Part shown: positions 1-10,402 of the stretch, one piece after another
Layout: each line of letters starts with the position of its first letter
Numbering within the stretch: position 1 is the stretch's first letter
Source: Owenia fusiformis
Taxonomy: Eukaryota; Annelida; Polychaeta; Sabellida; Oweniidae
Length of the DNA: 64,000 bases
Assembly (NCBI GenBank): GCA_903813345.2
Contig: CAIIXF020000012.1
Location: 22,144,184 to 22,208,183 of the forward strand
Reading direction: 5' to 3'
Notes under the pieces: generated by a model
Told to the model about the DNA's origin: nothing
The model's database searches: none
Seen by the model: the letters and a program-made list of their open reading frames with translations, nothing else
Translations under genes and position numbers: made by a program

Positions 1-147
1 AATCTTTCAAATCATGCAGTTTTCACCATTCTGAGCACTTTTTTAAGTGATTCTGGCTAATTTTGGACCAAAATTGTCACAAGTGAACCACTTCTGGAAT
101 TTTTCAAAAAGTGAATCCCCCTTGGCAACTCCTGGCTACAGGCCTGA
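1..147. mobile_element. Truncated hAT-like non-autonomous element (right part)
   Basis: This stretch is the same family as the element at 8622-8826. Both share the words AATCATGCAGTTTT, CACCATT, TGAGCACTT and AAGTGATT, then a terminus reading CCTGGCTAC-GGCCTG. The left end lies outside the window. It has no coding capacity. The family has CAGGCCCGTAGCC-type terminal inverted repeats. Superfamily assignment to hAT is inferred from the terminus only. Confidence 0.6.
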
Positions 148-353
148 TACTCTTTGGTGTAAAATAAAGGTAATTTTGCTTAGCGCCTGTTTCGAGATTC
201 GCAAAATTAAACCCTGATTCAATCCATTCCTAGCAGAACACCAAACGCTGAAAAAAGGACACATCGTGAAAGGAAACAAAAATATTATTTTCAAAGTGCC
301 GAAACAAACATGTCTTATTGTATTCTATGGCTATATCAATTGAATACATGTTA

Positions 354-621
354 CAGGGACGTAGCCAGCCTTCAGTCAGGGTGGTGCGATCGTCAAAAAA
401 TCGGTTTTCAGTCGGGGGGATGCGATTGTGGCATATAAACAAGCCAAAAATTAAGATTTATCTTGATTTTTACAAAAATTGATGCAAATTCCTTCAAAAT
501 TGAACTAGAAGTTTCAAATGAAAGCCATTCAAAGCTCCTTTCTTCTTCCTTCTCTATTGGTTAAGCGGGGGGGTGCGATCATTCACGAATCGCACCCCCC
601 CCCCCCCTGGTTACGCCTATG
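354..621. mobile_element. hAT-like MITE with 5-bp target duplication TGTTA
   Basis: The element starts CAGGGACGTAGCCAG at 354 and ends with the near-complement CTGGTTACGCCTATG at 621. It is flanked by TGTTA on both sides (349-353 and 622-626). The interior has GTGCGAT words in both orientations and a run of 14 or more C near the right end. There is no transposase. Two other elements in this window (8622-8826 and 19760-20384) have similar ends and also carry 5-bp duplications. Confidence 0.6.
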
Positions 622-703
622 TGTTAAAACTTTACACAATATCAATATTTAAAACTGTATCTTGTAAGTGGCTTATTAATGATCAGATCAATCACTAAGA
701 ACC

Positions 704-770
704 CCTCTTATCTGCCGTTTGCGTTTGGAAGGATAAAGACAAAGGGGACGCGGCTACATGTATATCGCGA
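704..770. repeat. Copy 1 of a conserved word pair (CTCTTATCTGCCG / GGAAGGATAAAGAC)
   Basis: The segment matches 5496-5550 almost base for base: CTCTTATCTGCCG, a few variable bases, GGAAGGATAAAGACAAAGGGG, one variable base, CGCGGCTA, then TCGCGA. It contains opposed GATA-like cores (TTATC and GATAA). It could be a fragment of an old interspersed repeat. No function is apparent. Confidence 0.5.
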
Positions 771-1159
771 TAGCGTGAAATCTTTATGACATATCCCTTC
801 ACCAGGGCCTACACCAATAATCTTCACACCACTTATTAAAGGATGCATGCATCAAGGGGTAGACATCATTCAAAGGACATAAACATGACCGGGTCGGTCA
901 GGGGAAGGTTTGCATACGATGCAATTTGTACATGCAAGCTCATTTTTCACATATAAATTAATAAAGTCGATTCCTTTGGAATACGTTATTGGGTTTATAA
1001 GCGTAACGAGGAGAAGCGATGTGTTCGCACCCCCTCCTACAAGCAATAAAAGGTACCATAAGGTAGAGGAAGAAAAGAGCATTAAATTGATTTTTTGTTT
1101 GAAGCTTCTAGCTCAGGTTTGAAGGAAGTTGCATCATTTTCGTAAAAATTCAAAACAAA

Positions 1160-1266
1160 TATTTTTTGCCTCATTTATGTCACGATCGCACCCCCCGACT
1201 GAAAACCTAAAATATTTTGGTGATTGCATCTCCCCTCCCCCCGACTGAAAGCTGGCTACGGCCCTG
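1160..1266. mobile_element. Right-hand fragment of a hAT-like element
   Basis: It contains GATCGCACCCCCC followed by GACTGAAA twice and ends GCTGGCTACGGCCCTG. This is the complement of the start of the element at 354-621 (CAGGG-CGTAGCCAGC, CAGTC, GTGCGATC). No matching left end or target duplication could be located, so it is listed as a fragment. Confidence 0.45.
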
Positions 1267-1269
1267 GGG

Positions 1270-1900
1270 TTTAATCGAAAACTATATCGTCAACATTTTA
1301 TCATTATGCAGAAAGTCCAATATGAAATCTTAAATGGTAAATATGTTGCATTTATTGAGGGAATTCCACTGTAAACTATAATGTGAATGTTTGATATGAA
1401 TACTTCCATACAACCATCAATATCCATTCTTTTGAAATAAGATGTTACAACAAAGGGAATATTGAAAACTACAGTGGTAAGAGCATCTTTCTGACTGCTA
1501 ATTATGTGTATCAACATTTTGATTGTACCTCAGCTGGAGATTAAATCTTATAATAATTTGATCAAAGGGATTGTAATTTTCCCCAATTCGCTTATCTATG
1601 TTACAATCTGTATACTTGTTATATATATATTGTGAGCGGTATGTGTTGATAAACCAAAAAGATGTTTTTTGGATATCAACATTTAGAAAAAAGTGTAAGA
1701 TACCATTCTATATGTTTATCTTAGTGTTTAGTATAGGTAAGAATGGGGGATGGGCTGGCGGGGGTCCGTCTTTGAATAATTCCAAGGGGTTCATATATTA
1801 TCACAATTTTGCTACAAAATCACTTGGAAAGTGCAAGATTTGAAAGATTATTTGGCCAAGGCGTCCGCTATTAACATGAGTATGAATTTTATAAAAAAAA
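1270..1900. other. No gene recognised
   Basis: AT-rich sequence. The open frames here are short, have no splice context and no recognisable protein motif. Nothing is supported. Confidence 0.5.
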
Positions 1901-1904
1901 TTAC

Positions 1905-2330
1905 TTGAATCAAAATCGAAGAATTCCTTGCCCCGTGTGTTCACCATTCACCCCAGGGGTCCACACTCGGCTCAGGTGGGGTACCTTTTTTACATTTGGT
2001 ATGTCAAGCCAATGGACCCACATTTTAAGACAGATTTTTCCATTTTCTGGTATAAGAATCGGTGTGGAAAATATGTTACCCCTCAATTGTGGTACGGCAT
2101 TGGTCCCGGGGCATTGGTCTAGTTGTTACACATATCCTTCATTTGAGGTTGTTTATGATCATTTTACTTAAAGATCTGCCTTCTTCTCGGGGCATTCGAT
2201 ATTTCGAATGGCCTTGGTCTTATATTCTGGATATTTGTTACCCGGGGGTATGGCATTGGTTCTATATTTGGATGTTTGACATGGCATTGGTCTTGTGTTT
2301 GGACATTTGATATGGCTTTTTGGGGTTTAT
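1905..2330 (+). repeat. Degenerate direct repeats containing GGCATTGGTC
   Basis: The word GGCATTGGT or GGCCTTGGTCTT recurs at about 2096, 2110, 2210, 2250 and 2283, often followed by TATTTGGA or ATTTGTTAC. This looks like an old, irregular tandem repeat. The several overlapping open frames across it are better explained by the repeat than by coding. Confidence 0.35.
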
Positions 2331-4160
2331 TTTAGTTTGTATGAGAACACATTTAATGCCACCCCCCCAAATTACAAATCTACATCTATTCTCTCTATCC
2401 CAAAGGTGGATCGGAAGCATGAAAAACAGATGCAGACTCGGGACAGTTGCAAGGGGGGCTATAATGGAGAAATTCGTTTTGATTTTGAGTCTAACTGAAA
2501 TATTTTGTCAAAAATATTAATTAAATACGCAAATAGCCTGTTTTATTAAATGAGACTAGGGCAAAAAATCTATTCATTAAATCTAAAGCCTAGACAATAT
2601 CTTCTGTAATCAAGGTGGTTTTGGTACACTTCCGCAATTATAAAAACAAAAACATAGACTAAGTTATTAATCTTTTGTTATCATATCAGATTAAGTCAGT
2701 TTTGTCTCCGATTGTTGTGCAGGTGTGTGTATCGACTCCAGTGAACAACATTAAGTGAATCAATCCTTGAAATTCCCAAATTCATTCCAAATTCTGGCCG
2801 TTAACCCCCCCCTCCCCCATGTCTCTTAATTACATTTATTTTGCAAATGATATATAAATTATAGATTAAATTATTTCATTTTCGAATTGCACAAAGGGCA
2901 ACATGTGAAGATAAAACCGCGATCCTAAAGCTACTTGCGAAACAAAGTGGTTTATGGTCCCCAATATCATTGTTATATTAATACCAATACAATGTACCTC
3001 TATGAATATCATAAATTCACTCCTTTTTAATATCAATAGTCAAACAAATTAAGTAGTATGCTACAGTTGGTTATCAATCGGAGTTCACGACCTATTGATT
3101 ACTCTTTAATACAAAATTTAACCATTTTAGAGTGGGTAACTCACCCCCCCCCGTCCATGTCCATGAAGTGCGTAGACTGACATAATAGTGCCATTTATTA
3201 ATTAAACATCACTGATTTATGTTGAGACATTCAGTGCGATTATTTCATTTCTTTGTTCAAAAAGTTAAAGCACCAATTAAATACATAGTTTTATCACACA
3301 AAAGGGGCAGAATACTTGACCTTGTATCAATTCATATCCCGATAATTCTTTACAAGGGAATGTTTCTTATTAAAACATAAGCAGCGCCTAGGCGTCGATT
3401 GGGGGGGGGTCAATCCGGTGTTCTCAGGCTATGTACAGCCAAGTATCCTGTTTATGTAAAAACCCTACGTTCCCGAATCACAATCAGACAATTAATTAGT
3501 ATATTTGCTGTGTCTAGCAATTGATCATAGAATTAGATGTTGCGAAAACTATGGGAACTTGTACCTGTCTGTTTATGGATAGGCTGGGAAAGAACAGCAG
3601 AGAGAATGGTACATTCGATTGAATATGCTTGTTTTGCCCAATTGTGTATTAAAATGCCCCTCATTTATCATATGTATGGTCACAAGTTAAGTCGGCGATA
3701 ATTTGTATTGACTTAACTTGAAACAAATTACTCCGAAATCCAAATACTCATCGAAAAGTAAGGTTATCTTTATATTAAGCTAATACAAAATAAATATATA
3801 AATAGGCCTGATGTATCAGTGTTTTCAAAGTTTATTGCACGTTTTATCCTTGAAACGCCTTTCTTTTTCTTATCATGATATGTATTTCCTTCACTTAGGA
3901 TCAATGCGTCGATTAGCATTGCCGGTAACTGATTTATATTTTCAAAAGGCGGCATGAAATTGCCAAAATGTTTAAATAAGTCAATGTGTCAGCGTACATA
4001 CAAAATAGTCTGTTTAATATTTGCTACATGTACTTGTTCCAAACAGTCTACGAAAGAATGATTAAAAAAATATCAATTAAAAGTATCAGAGAAAATACTT
4101 GCAATCGTTAAAATACTGTATGTATTGCTATTGGTAATTAGGTTAGTTGTTTACACATAA
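2331..4160. other. No gene recognised; poly-C/poly-G tracts
   Basis: AT-rich DNA with G or C runs of about 8-9 near 2810, 3144 and 3400. No exon with convincing splice sites or protein-like sequence was found. Confidence 0.45.
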
Positions 4161-4164
4161 TTAT

Positions 4165-4392
4165 GTTGTCCAGTGTGCCAAGAGCGTGTCAAGAGATTCC
4201 ATTAATTGTCACAGGGCGTGCAAAGACTTTTTGACATGGTCTTTACACGTCTTTGCACTGCGTGTGCCAAGAAGTGCAAAGAGGTGTAAAGAGTTGAATT
4301 CATCGCGTGTCAAGAGGTGTAAATAATTGGCACGTCTAGAAACCCGGCGTGTAAAGACCAGTTTCTAGACGTGTCAAGAGTTGGAATCCCAT
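4165..4392. repeat. Cluster of GTGTCAAGAG / GTGTAAAGAG words in both orientations
   Basis: About a dozen variants of a roughly 10-bp word lie within 230 bp: GTGCCAAGAG, GTGTCAAGAG, GTGCAAAGAC, CTTTACACGTCTTTGCAC (inverted), GTGCAAAGAG, GTGTAAAGAG and others. Two arms, CACGTCTAGAAAC (about 4342) and GTTTCTAGACGTG (about 4369), form a 13-bp inverted repeat. The AGGTGTAAA forms resemble T-box half-sites. Spacing is irregular, unlike a simple microsatellite. Either a regulatory cluster or a palindromic MITE is possible. Confidence 0.4.
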
Positions 4393-5277
4393 ATTTCACG
4401 CAGTGTATGTAGGCTATTAATTACAGTTCTTTTTGCAATATAAAACTGGTATGTTTATGCAAATTTCGATTGGACTAATATAAAGGGATATTGTTTCATT
4501 ATGTGGACTTGAGAAAGTCCGACATACTCATTGCTTTCAACCCAAAACTTAAAATAGGAAGTTATCAAGATCCCAAGAACACGATCGCTACTTAAACAAT
4601 ACGTTTGTAAAATCCCGGCCATCGAAATGCAATCAAACTTTCGCAATCAGGTGCCTAATTAGTCTTTTGATCTCTAAAGTTTTACGACTGAACGTTTCAA
4701 TGAACTCGTGAGAAGCAAAGGCAATCATCATATAAACATTTTTCCAGTAAATCTAAAATAGAGTAAAACCCAGGGAAAAAGATCGCGTGTTCATAGGAAT
4801 TAGGCATATTTCAATTTTGAAATAACAAAAGTCAGTCTCGGAAGAATTTTCCAAGCATTCCCTGCTTCGATGCGTTTTTATTGCAAGGGCCGTTTAGCGC
4901 CGATATGAATTCATTATAGGGCATTAGGGTTGTGCTTTATTTGTTTTATCTATATAAATGTTATAAAATGTGTACGACACTTTAATGAATTATTTTTAGG
5001 GTTACAATGCATATTTGACTTTTCCCTCTAAACGTTTAAAATTCATCTTTATACTTTTCTTAGTTTGCTTCAATAAAATTAACATTGGATCCCAGACAGT
5101 TATCAAATTCTCAGACATTTGATTAATACAGATATTTGTACTTCCTTTGACCAGTGGTGCTGGTGTGACTGAGATTCGAATCTAATCTGTTTCATTTTTA
5201 TGTAAATTGAGAGGAATAAAGTTTTATTTCAAGCGTTTTAACAATCTTAACGTTTGGCGTGCAGCTCAACTTAATAC
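4393..5277. other. No gene recognised
   Basis: AT-rich sequence without plausible exons or repeats that could be classified by eye. Confidence 0.45.
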
Positions 5278-5332
5278 CTGAGACTGACATAAAATTATGC
5301 TAATGTTAATTGTTAACATTATGTTAGTCTCA
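5278..5332. repeat. Nested palindrome / hairpin
   Basis: The outer arms are CTGAGACTGACATAA and TTATGTTAGTCTCAG. The centre, AATGTTAATTGTTAACATT, is itself palindromic. Nothing around it identifies a parent element. Confidence 0.6.
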
Positions 5333-5495
5333 GTTAATACACAATCAAAGGTCAGAATACAGAAATAAGAACATGCCTTTTATTTGTTATTCAAGCTCGA
5401 GAAATATCCCCGTTATAAAACCAAAATAACTGCGGTTAGGTACCATATCTTGATTACAATAAAGACAGGCCATCTCATTCTGGTATGCCAGAGCC

Positions 5496-5550
5496 ACTCT
5501 TATCTGCCGATTGTGGAAGGATAAAGACAAAGGGGTCGCGGCTATCGCGA
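5496..5550. repeat. Copy 2 of the CTCTTATCTGCCG / GGAAGGATAAAGAC word pair
   Basis: Direct-orientation match to 704-770, with a shorter spacer between the two halves. It is preceded by a small hairpin, CTGGTATGCCAG. Confidence 0.5.
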
Positions 5551-5754
5551 TGAGGCAATCTTATTTCTAGGAATTATTTCTGCCTCTCATTCCTTAAAGC
5601 GGAAATAATGTCAGGTATTCTAATCATCATTATATGTAGTTACAATACTACTGAATAAAATGCAATAAGTTGAAAATCTTGTTATGTGTTAGTTTTTGTA
5701 TAATATTGAAAATAAAAATCATAAATTGACCCAGTGACCCAGTTGTCTGTTGGA

Positions 5755-5850
5755 CGGGGCTCGCCATATTTCCCTCAGAGACCCGGATGTAGACCGGAAG
5801 TGTGACGTTTCTGCGACCTGAGTCGCCATCTTGAAAGCATTCACAACAAA
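5755..5850 (+). promoter_or_regulatory. CpG-containing promoter-like stretch (ETS, CRE-like and YY1-type sites)
   Basis: Within about 100 bp there is CCGGAAGT (5794-5801, an ETS consensus), immediately followed by TGTGACGTTT (CRE-like), and GCCATCTT (5825-5832, the complement of the YY1 core AAGATGGC). There is no TATA box. This combination is typical of TATA-less broadly active animal promoters. An ATG with a short open frame begins at 5856. Transcription is inferred, not shown. Confidence 0.4.
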
Positions 5851-5855
5851 GGAAA

Positions 5856-6068
5856 ATGCCTATGTGTTGTGCGTTAAATTGTTCAAATATTTCCACTGAT
5901 AGAGCTAGACTTGGGATAAGGACTTTAAAAGAAATGCCTGAACGACAGTACGACAGTCGGCTGGTGACGGTAGAATTAAAATCTGTCGACAGTTCAAACC
6001 AGCTGTCGTTGTCGTGGACCGAATCCCCGGGCAATAGAACACATTTAAAACAGTGTCACTTACTATAG
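5856..6068 (+). CDS. Possible first coding exon, 70 codons, THAP-like N-terminus
   Basis: The frame starts MPMCCALNCSN just downstream of the promoter-like stretch. The M-P-x-x-C-x-A/L-x-x-C-x-N pattern is how THAP zinc-finger proteins usually begin. The rest does not show the expected F-H-x-F-P segment, and no clear GT donor follows the early codons. It is either a diverged or broken THAP-type first exon, or chance. I recognise no other domain. The frame is open to the stop at 6066-6068. Confidence 0.2.
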   Translation: MPMCCALNCSNISTDRARLGIRTLKEMPERQYDSRLVTVELKSVDSSNQLSLSWTESPGNRTHLKQCHLL

Positions 6069-6599
6069 TTTCTGAAAAGTTTCATGCACGGCTTTTAACA
6101 ATCAAAGATTCCTACTTATTATTGTCTTGTTTGTCGTCCTATATCTATCCTGGGGTTGTGTTTTTTCTCCCCAATACGGGAAAACATTTTGAATAAAGAA
6201 TTTTCTAATTCCGCCATCGAATAAGTAGGGTAATCTGCAGCAGTTTCGTTTTTGCTTCAACTATTCACGCATGCCTAGTAGTTTGAAATAATTTACAAGT
6301 GCGCATGTGTTTTAGGAATTAAGCCAATCAAATTATTCATTCTAATGCGCATGAACTAGATTCCGAATCAAGAGGAACTGGCGCAGATTGCCTCAAATGC
6401 TGAAATCGCTCTTCAAAAGCTCTTCAAAATAGATTGGTGAATAAAAATGAATAACAACTGAAGTTAGAGTGGTTTATTTAGTTCGATGTCAGGATATTTC
6501 AAGTAAGTATTGATTATATAGACGCTACAGTGATGATGGTTCTAGACACGCGGGGCAAGTTGTTTTAGCTGATTTTCTCCTCAAACGGCGTAGATTGAA

Positions 6600-6830
6600 C
6601 ACAATTTTACTTCCGGGTTTACCCACGACAGTTTGCTATCGGCAACAGAAATAACACTGTCGTTATCGACAATGGAATCTCACTGTCGTTCGGGCAGTTG
6701 CCATACCATACATATTCTCTCACAAGAAACCAAAGAAAACGGATTCAAGGCGAGCAATCCGGTCCCAAAAAGAGAACTGAACCAGGCCATGTGCCGGTTA
6801 GGTCGACGCCATTTTGAAAAAACTTTTTGA
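6600..6830. other. GC-richer stretch with ACTTCCGG and repeated CGACAG words
   Basis: It contains ACTTCCGG (ETS core, minus orientation) near 6610, several ACTGTCG or CGACAA words, and GACGCCATTTTG (YY1-like) near 6807. Read on the minus strand, it resembles 5815-6030 in word content (GAACGACAGT, CTGTCG). The two may be diverged inverted relatives. No coding call is made. Confidence 0.3.
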
Positions 6831-6833
6831 ATT

Positions 6834-6857
6834 GTATCGTATCGTATCGTATCGTAT
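6834..6857. repeat. (ATCGT)n microsatellite
   Basis: Four to five perfect copies of the pentanucleotide ATCGT. Confidence 0.85.
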
Positions 6858-7409
6858 GTCTTTAATAGCTTTATAACTTAATACCATATTTGTGAAATAA
6901 ATATATCATACTAGGTCTACGAGCCTTTAAATTGTTTGTTGTCTACTGTAAATACAACAAAAATACACCTCCATGGTGATCGAAATGACGAACCTTGCGT
7001 CATCGATCGCGATCATTCATGACGGGGAATACATTTTCAGTTCTGCCTTATATTTATAACAGAGTGTCAAAAATCCAATTAATATCTGCCATTCGTCATT
7101 TTATTAAATAAAGGATCCGAATATGTTTAATCTTCAAGCAAAACGATCGAGAGATAATTGATTGTCAACATAAAATTAACGCATTTTCCTGTCATGTCGG
7201 TAACCAACGTTCACGAGTTGGTCAGTTTTTGGTTTTGATTGGCACTTTGGGAGTTAATTCTATGAATTGTAAGTATTGATGTGAACATGGTCATGTTTTT
7301 CTCGAACAGGTGATATCATATTATAGTATGTCAATATGCCAAATACATCGTCAAAATCTTCAAATTGCTCCATTTTCTTGTTAAGAAGTTCGTAATATTT
7401 TTCAATGTG

Positions 7410-7515
7410 GCCGCCCCGCTACAATTGCGCATGCGCATTTTTCGGGCCAATCAAAATGCTGGAATTTGTCGAGTCGCAGTGACGCCGCTCATGAATATTC
7501 ATAGGTAGGTTATGG
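7410..7515. promoter_or_regulatory. NRF1/CCAAT promoter-like stretch
   Basis: The perfect 12-bp palindrome TGCGCATGCGCA (7426-7437) matches the NRF1 consensus. A CCAAT box (7447-7451) follows ten bases later, then several CpGs and a palindromic ATGAATATTCAT. No TATA box is seen. No convincing exon follows on either strand, so the target gene is unknown. Confidence 0.4.
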
Positions 7516-8615
7516 CGACCTCCATAATCCAGGTGAAGATCCAATACCTCAAAATTAATTCCAATATATCTGCCGATGCATAAGAAGATCGTCGCTCATA
7601 CCCGGGTCATGTTTTTGATTATAGACTTATTATTCTGATGAATCATAGTTTTTACTTGAGGTTATTATCCCTTTAAACCGGCTTCGTTAAACAGTGCCAA
7701 AATATATAAGTCGGAGCCAAAAACAAGACTATTTTTATATTTAATTCCCCTCACCTTGTCAATGTCTATGCCTGCATCTGGTTTTCCCACCTTTGGGAGG
7801 GAGCCAATATACACATAGATTACTTACTGGCCATGGACAGGGGGGGGGGCACAGAAACGAACATTCTGGGGTCATAAGGGATACTTGGGGAAGGGGGAGG
7901 GGTGGTGGTGAATAGTGAAGTCCGGGAGTGAAGTTAAGGGGTACTGAAATCTTTCTTTTGATATTTAGTGCTTGAATGGAGACTTGTTTCCACTCCCCGT
8001 ATTCTAGTAGTATTTAAATATTTGATCCAAAGGAGTTATTTTAAATCAAACTTGCATTCCGATTAATCAACACTCCAATGATTGTACCGCTTCACTATTG
8101 TCTAAGATAATTATAATGAATTCACGGGACACTATAGTCTTCCTTTTAAACTTTAGTGGTTTGATGGAGACTTTTTTCCCCACCCCGTACACTAGTATAT
8201 TTGTAAATTTTAAATATTTGATTTAGGGATGCATTTGCAATCCAACTCTGATGCAAGACTAGTCAGCCAAGACTAAATTATGAACTTACTATCATTTAGA
8301 CTATTGAGTTCATTAAATTATAATTCCAGAGATATCATATTTAATCCTGTCAACACAATAATGGTATTAATTGGCATGATATGTAGTCAGAGACGGTTTA
8401 AAAAGTTATAATCTAAACAGTATTAGGAAAAATCCTAACTCAATGTTTTTGTTCTCTCGCAATCCAGAGCAAACCACTCGCTGGGCAAGCATTCTTTAAA
8501 AACGTGAAGTTTTCACCATGTTGAGCAGTTTTGAAAATTGTCCAATTTGAACCATCGCCTTGTATAATTCTGTAACTGCCCCCCCCCCCCCCCCCCCTTG
8601 ACACTCGAGTGTAAG
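7516..8615. other. No gene recognised; homopolymer G and C tracts
   Basis: It includes a G run near 7837 and a C run of about 20 bp at 8579-8597. Two similar segments near 7975-8030 and 8150-8222 share GATGGAGACTT, CCCGTA and ATATTTGAT, suggesting a diverged duplication about 180 bp apart. No exon was found. Confidence 0.4.
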
Positions 8616-8621
8616 AATCCT

Positions 8622-8826
8622 CAGGCCCGTAGCCAGGGGGGTTCGCAGGGTTCAGACGAACCCCCCCCCTGGCCAAAAATTCTTTCAAAATCATGCAGTT
8701 TTTCACCATTTTGAGCACTTCTCAAGTGATTTTAGCCATATTTGGGCCAAAATTGTCAAATGTGAACCCCCCTGGAAATTTTTGAAAAATGAACCCCCCC
8801 CTTGGCAAATCCTGGCTACGGGCCTG
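8622..8826. mobile_element. hAT-like MITE with 5-bp target duplication ATCCT
   Basis: The 205-bp element has 16-bp perfect terminal inverted repeats: CAGGCCCGTAGCCAGG and its complement CCTGGCTACGGGCCTG. ATCCT flanks it on both sides (8617-8621 and 8827-8831). The interior carries GAACCCCCC blocks in both orientations. There is no coding capacity. The copy at 1-147 is a truncated relative. Confidence 0.75.
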
Positions 8827-9169
8827 ATCCTTTCCACACTGTCAATGGTTTTACAAAATAGTTTATGTCAGGAAGGGGGAGGGGTGAGTGTGGAGAACAA
8901 TCACTGACTGCGATTTGTATGATTGAACATTATACACTTATCATAAATTCGTAAAAAATAGTTTTAAAATAAACAGCTTGTTTTATGTTATGATTGGAGT
9001 GATGTATGCATAGAAGAATGACACTGGTTTTGAAATATCTTAATTATCCCATTGAATGAAGCCATCCGTCTCTCTGTCCATTCTTAACTCATACTAGTGG
9101 ACTGATTTGATTTAAAGGAGAATTCTCGGTGTAGAACGTGTACACACTAATGGGAACGAATTTTACTCA

Positions 9170-9547
9170 TTTCTATTTAGGATTCGTTCATATACAACAT
9201 GGAGGACGATTCACTTTTTTTCCAATATTGTATGTCTTGTGAAAATAAAGAAATTGAAATTGTAGCAGAATTTATTCATAAATGTAATATAACATAGAAG
9301 GGTGTGATATATGACATAAACAATGGACGCGTATCACAATCACCATTCATGTGCTTATCCATGATGCATATTTATTTGTTCATTTATTTACTTATTTATT
9401 TATTATGAAGTGTTAATTTTGTGTGTTGTTATATATACTGTTTTCTGTTGTATTGATATATTGTAAAATTAGTGTTTACTTTGTGTACACTTAACCTTTT
9501 ATGGGTATGAATGTGTAATAAAGTTCATAAATCTAAATCTAAATCTA
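9170..9547 (+). mobile_element. 3' tails of non-LTR retrotransposons
   Basis: A first tail ends GAAAATAAAGAAATTGAAAT (9241-9260), a form common at CR1-like 3' ends. A second ends AATAAAG followed by four ATCTAA-type repeats (about 9516-9547), a short tandem tail typical of CR1/L2 elements. Only 3' untranslated parts are present. No reverse transcriptase is encoded here. Confidence 0.5.
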
Positions 9548-10227
9548 TACTAGCGGGGCTTTAGAGCATTTACAAACGCACGAATTATATTGTTTTAGGG
9601 CAACTTTTATGACATATAATGTATTTAAAGCTGATTAATTTTAGATTATGTTCGGTTCAATTTTACAAATAATGAATAGTATTACAGTATATCGAAAAAT
9701 ATGCAATGATTTACATTAAATTGCGCAAACTGCAAACAATGTACATGGTTGGCGAATTTGCATGCGCGTTCTTGATAATAAGAATTAAAGGTTGAACTTA
9801 AAAATCAAACATTTTCTTTTTAAACATAATAAATCATTGATGATTGAACTTTTCATAGTCAACTGCGACTGTGTCGACGCATGTTTATTTACTTAGCTAA
9901 TTAGATATGTAAAATTGTTAATGGCCGCAACGGATAATACGTACATGTAAGCTGTTCGGATAAGACATTTCTATATGATTAATAACAAATCCCGGGCAGA
10001 ATGTTATTCAACAATAGCTGATCTTATTATTTATTATTCAATTTGGATAATAAATCTATTATCTCGTCGTATTGATGTTTATTATATATAGTGTTTCTCG
10101 TTGTGTCTAAACACGCAACTTTGAAGTTGAACGGGTATCTGAAGTAGACTAAAGCGATACAATCCTATGTTGATTCAATGTACTTTGCGTTTACGTATAC
10201 GTTTTGAAAAACCGTATTTGCTTAACC
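9548..10227. other. No gene recognised
   Basis: AT-rich sequence without convincing features. Confidence 0.45.
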
Positions 10228-10402
10228 TCTCCATTGTAATTGTACAAAGGAAATTTTGGTTGATTTAAAAAAAGTGTCTTGTTAATGAATAATAGATTTA
10301 TCTTGATTTTTATCTATTTTGGGGGTATTTTGTTTTAATTTTTGAATACTTTTTTAAAATCAACCAAAAATTCCTTTGTGTAACTATGATATTGAGAGGT
10401 CT
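10228..10402. repeat. Palindromic MITE-like hairpin
   Basis: The arms ACAAAGGAAATTTTGGTTGA and TCAACCAAAAATTCCTTTGT are about 33 bp with a loop of about 72 bp. The outer arms continue as ACCTCTC and GAGAGGT. It has no coding content, and the target duplication could not be fixed. Confidence 0.6.

Noticed and set aside
5648-6034. 128-codon minus-strand frame opposite the ETS/YY1 stretch
   Set aside because: The plus strand has the oriented promoter-like signals and the ATG. The minus frame has no motif and overlaps the promoter sites.
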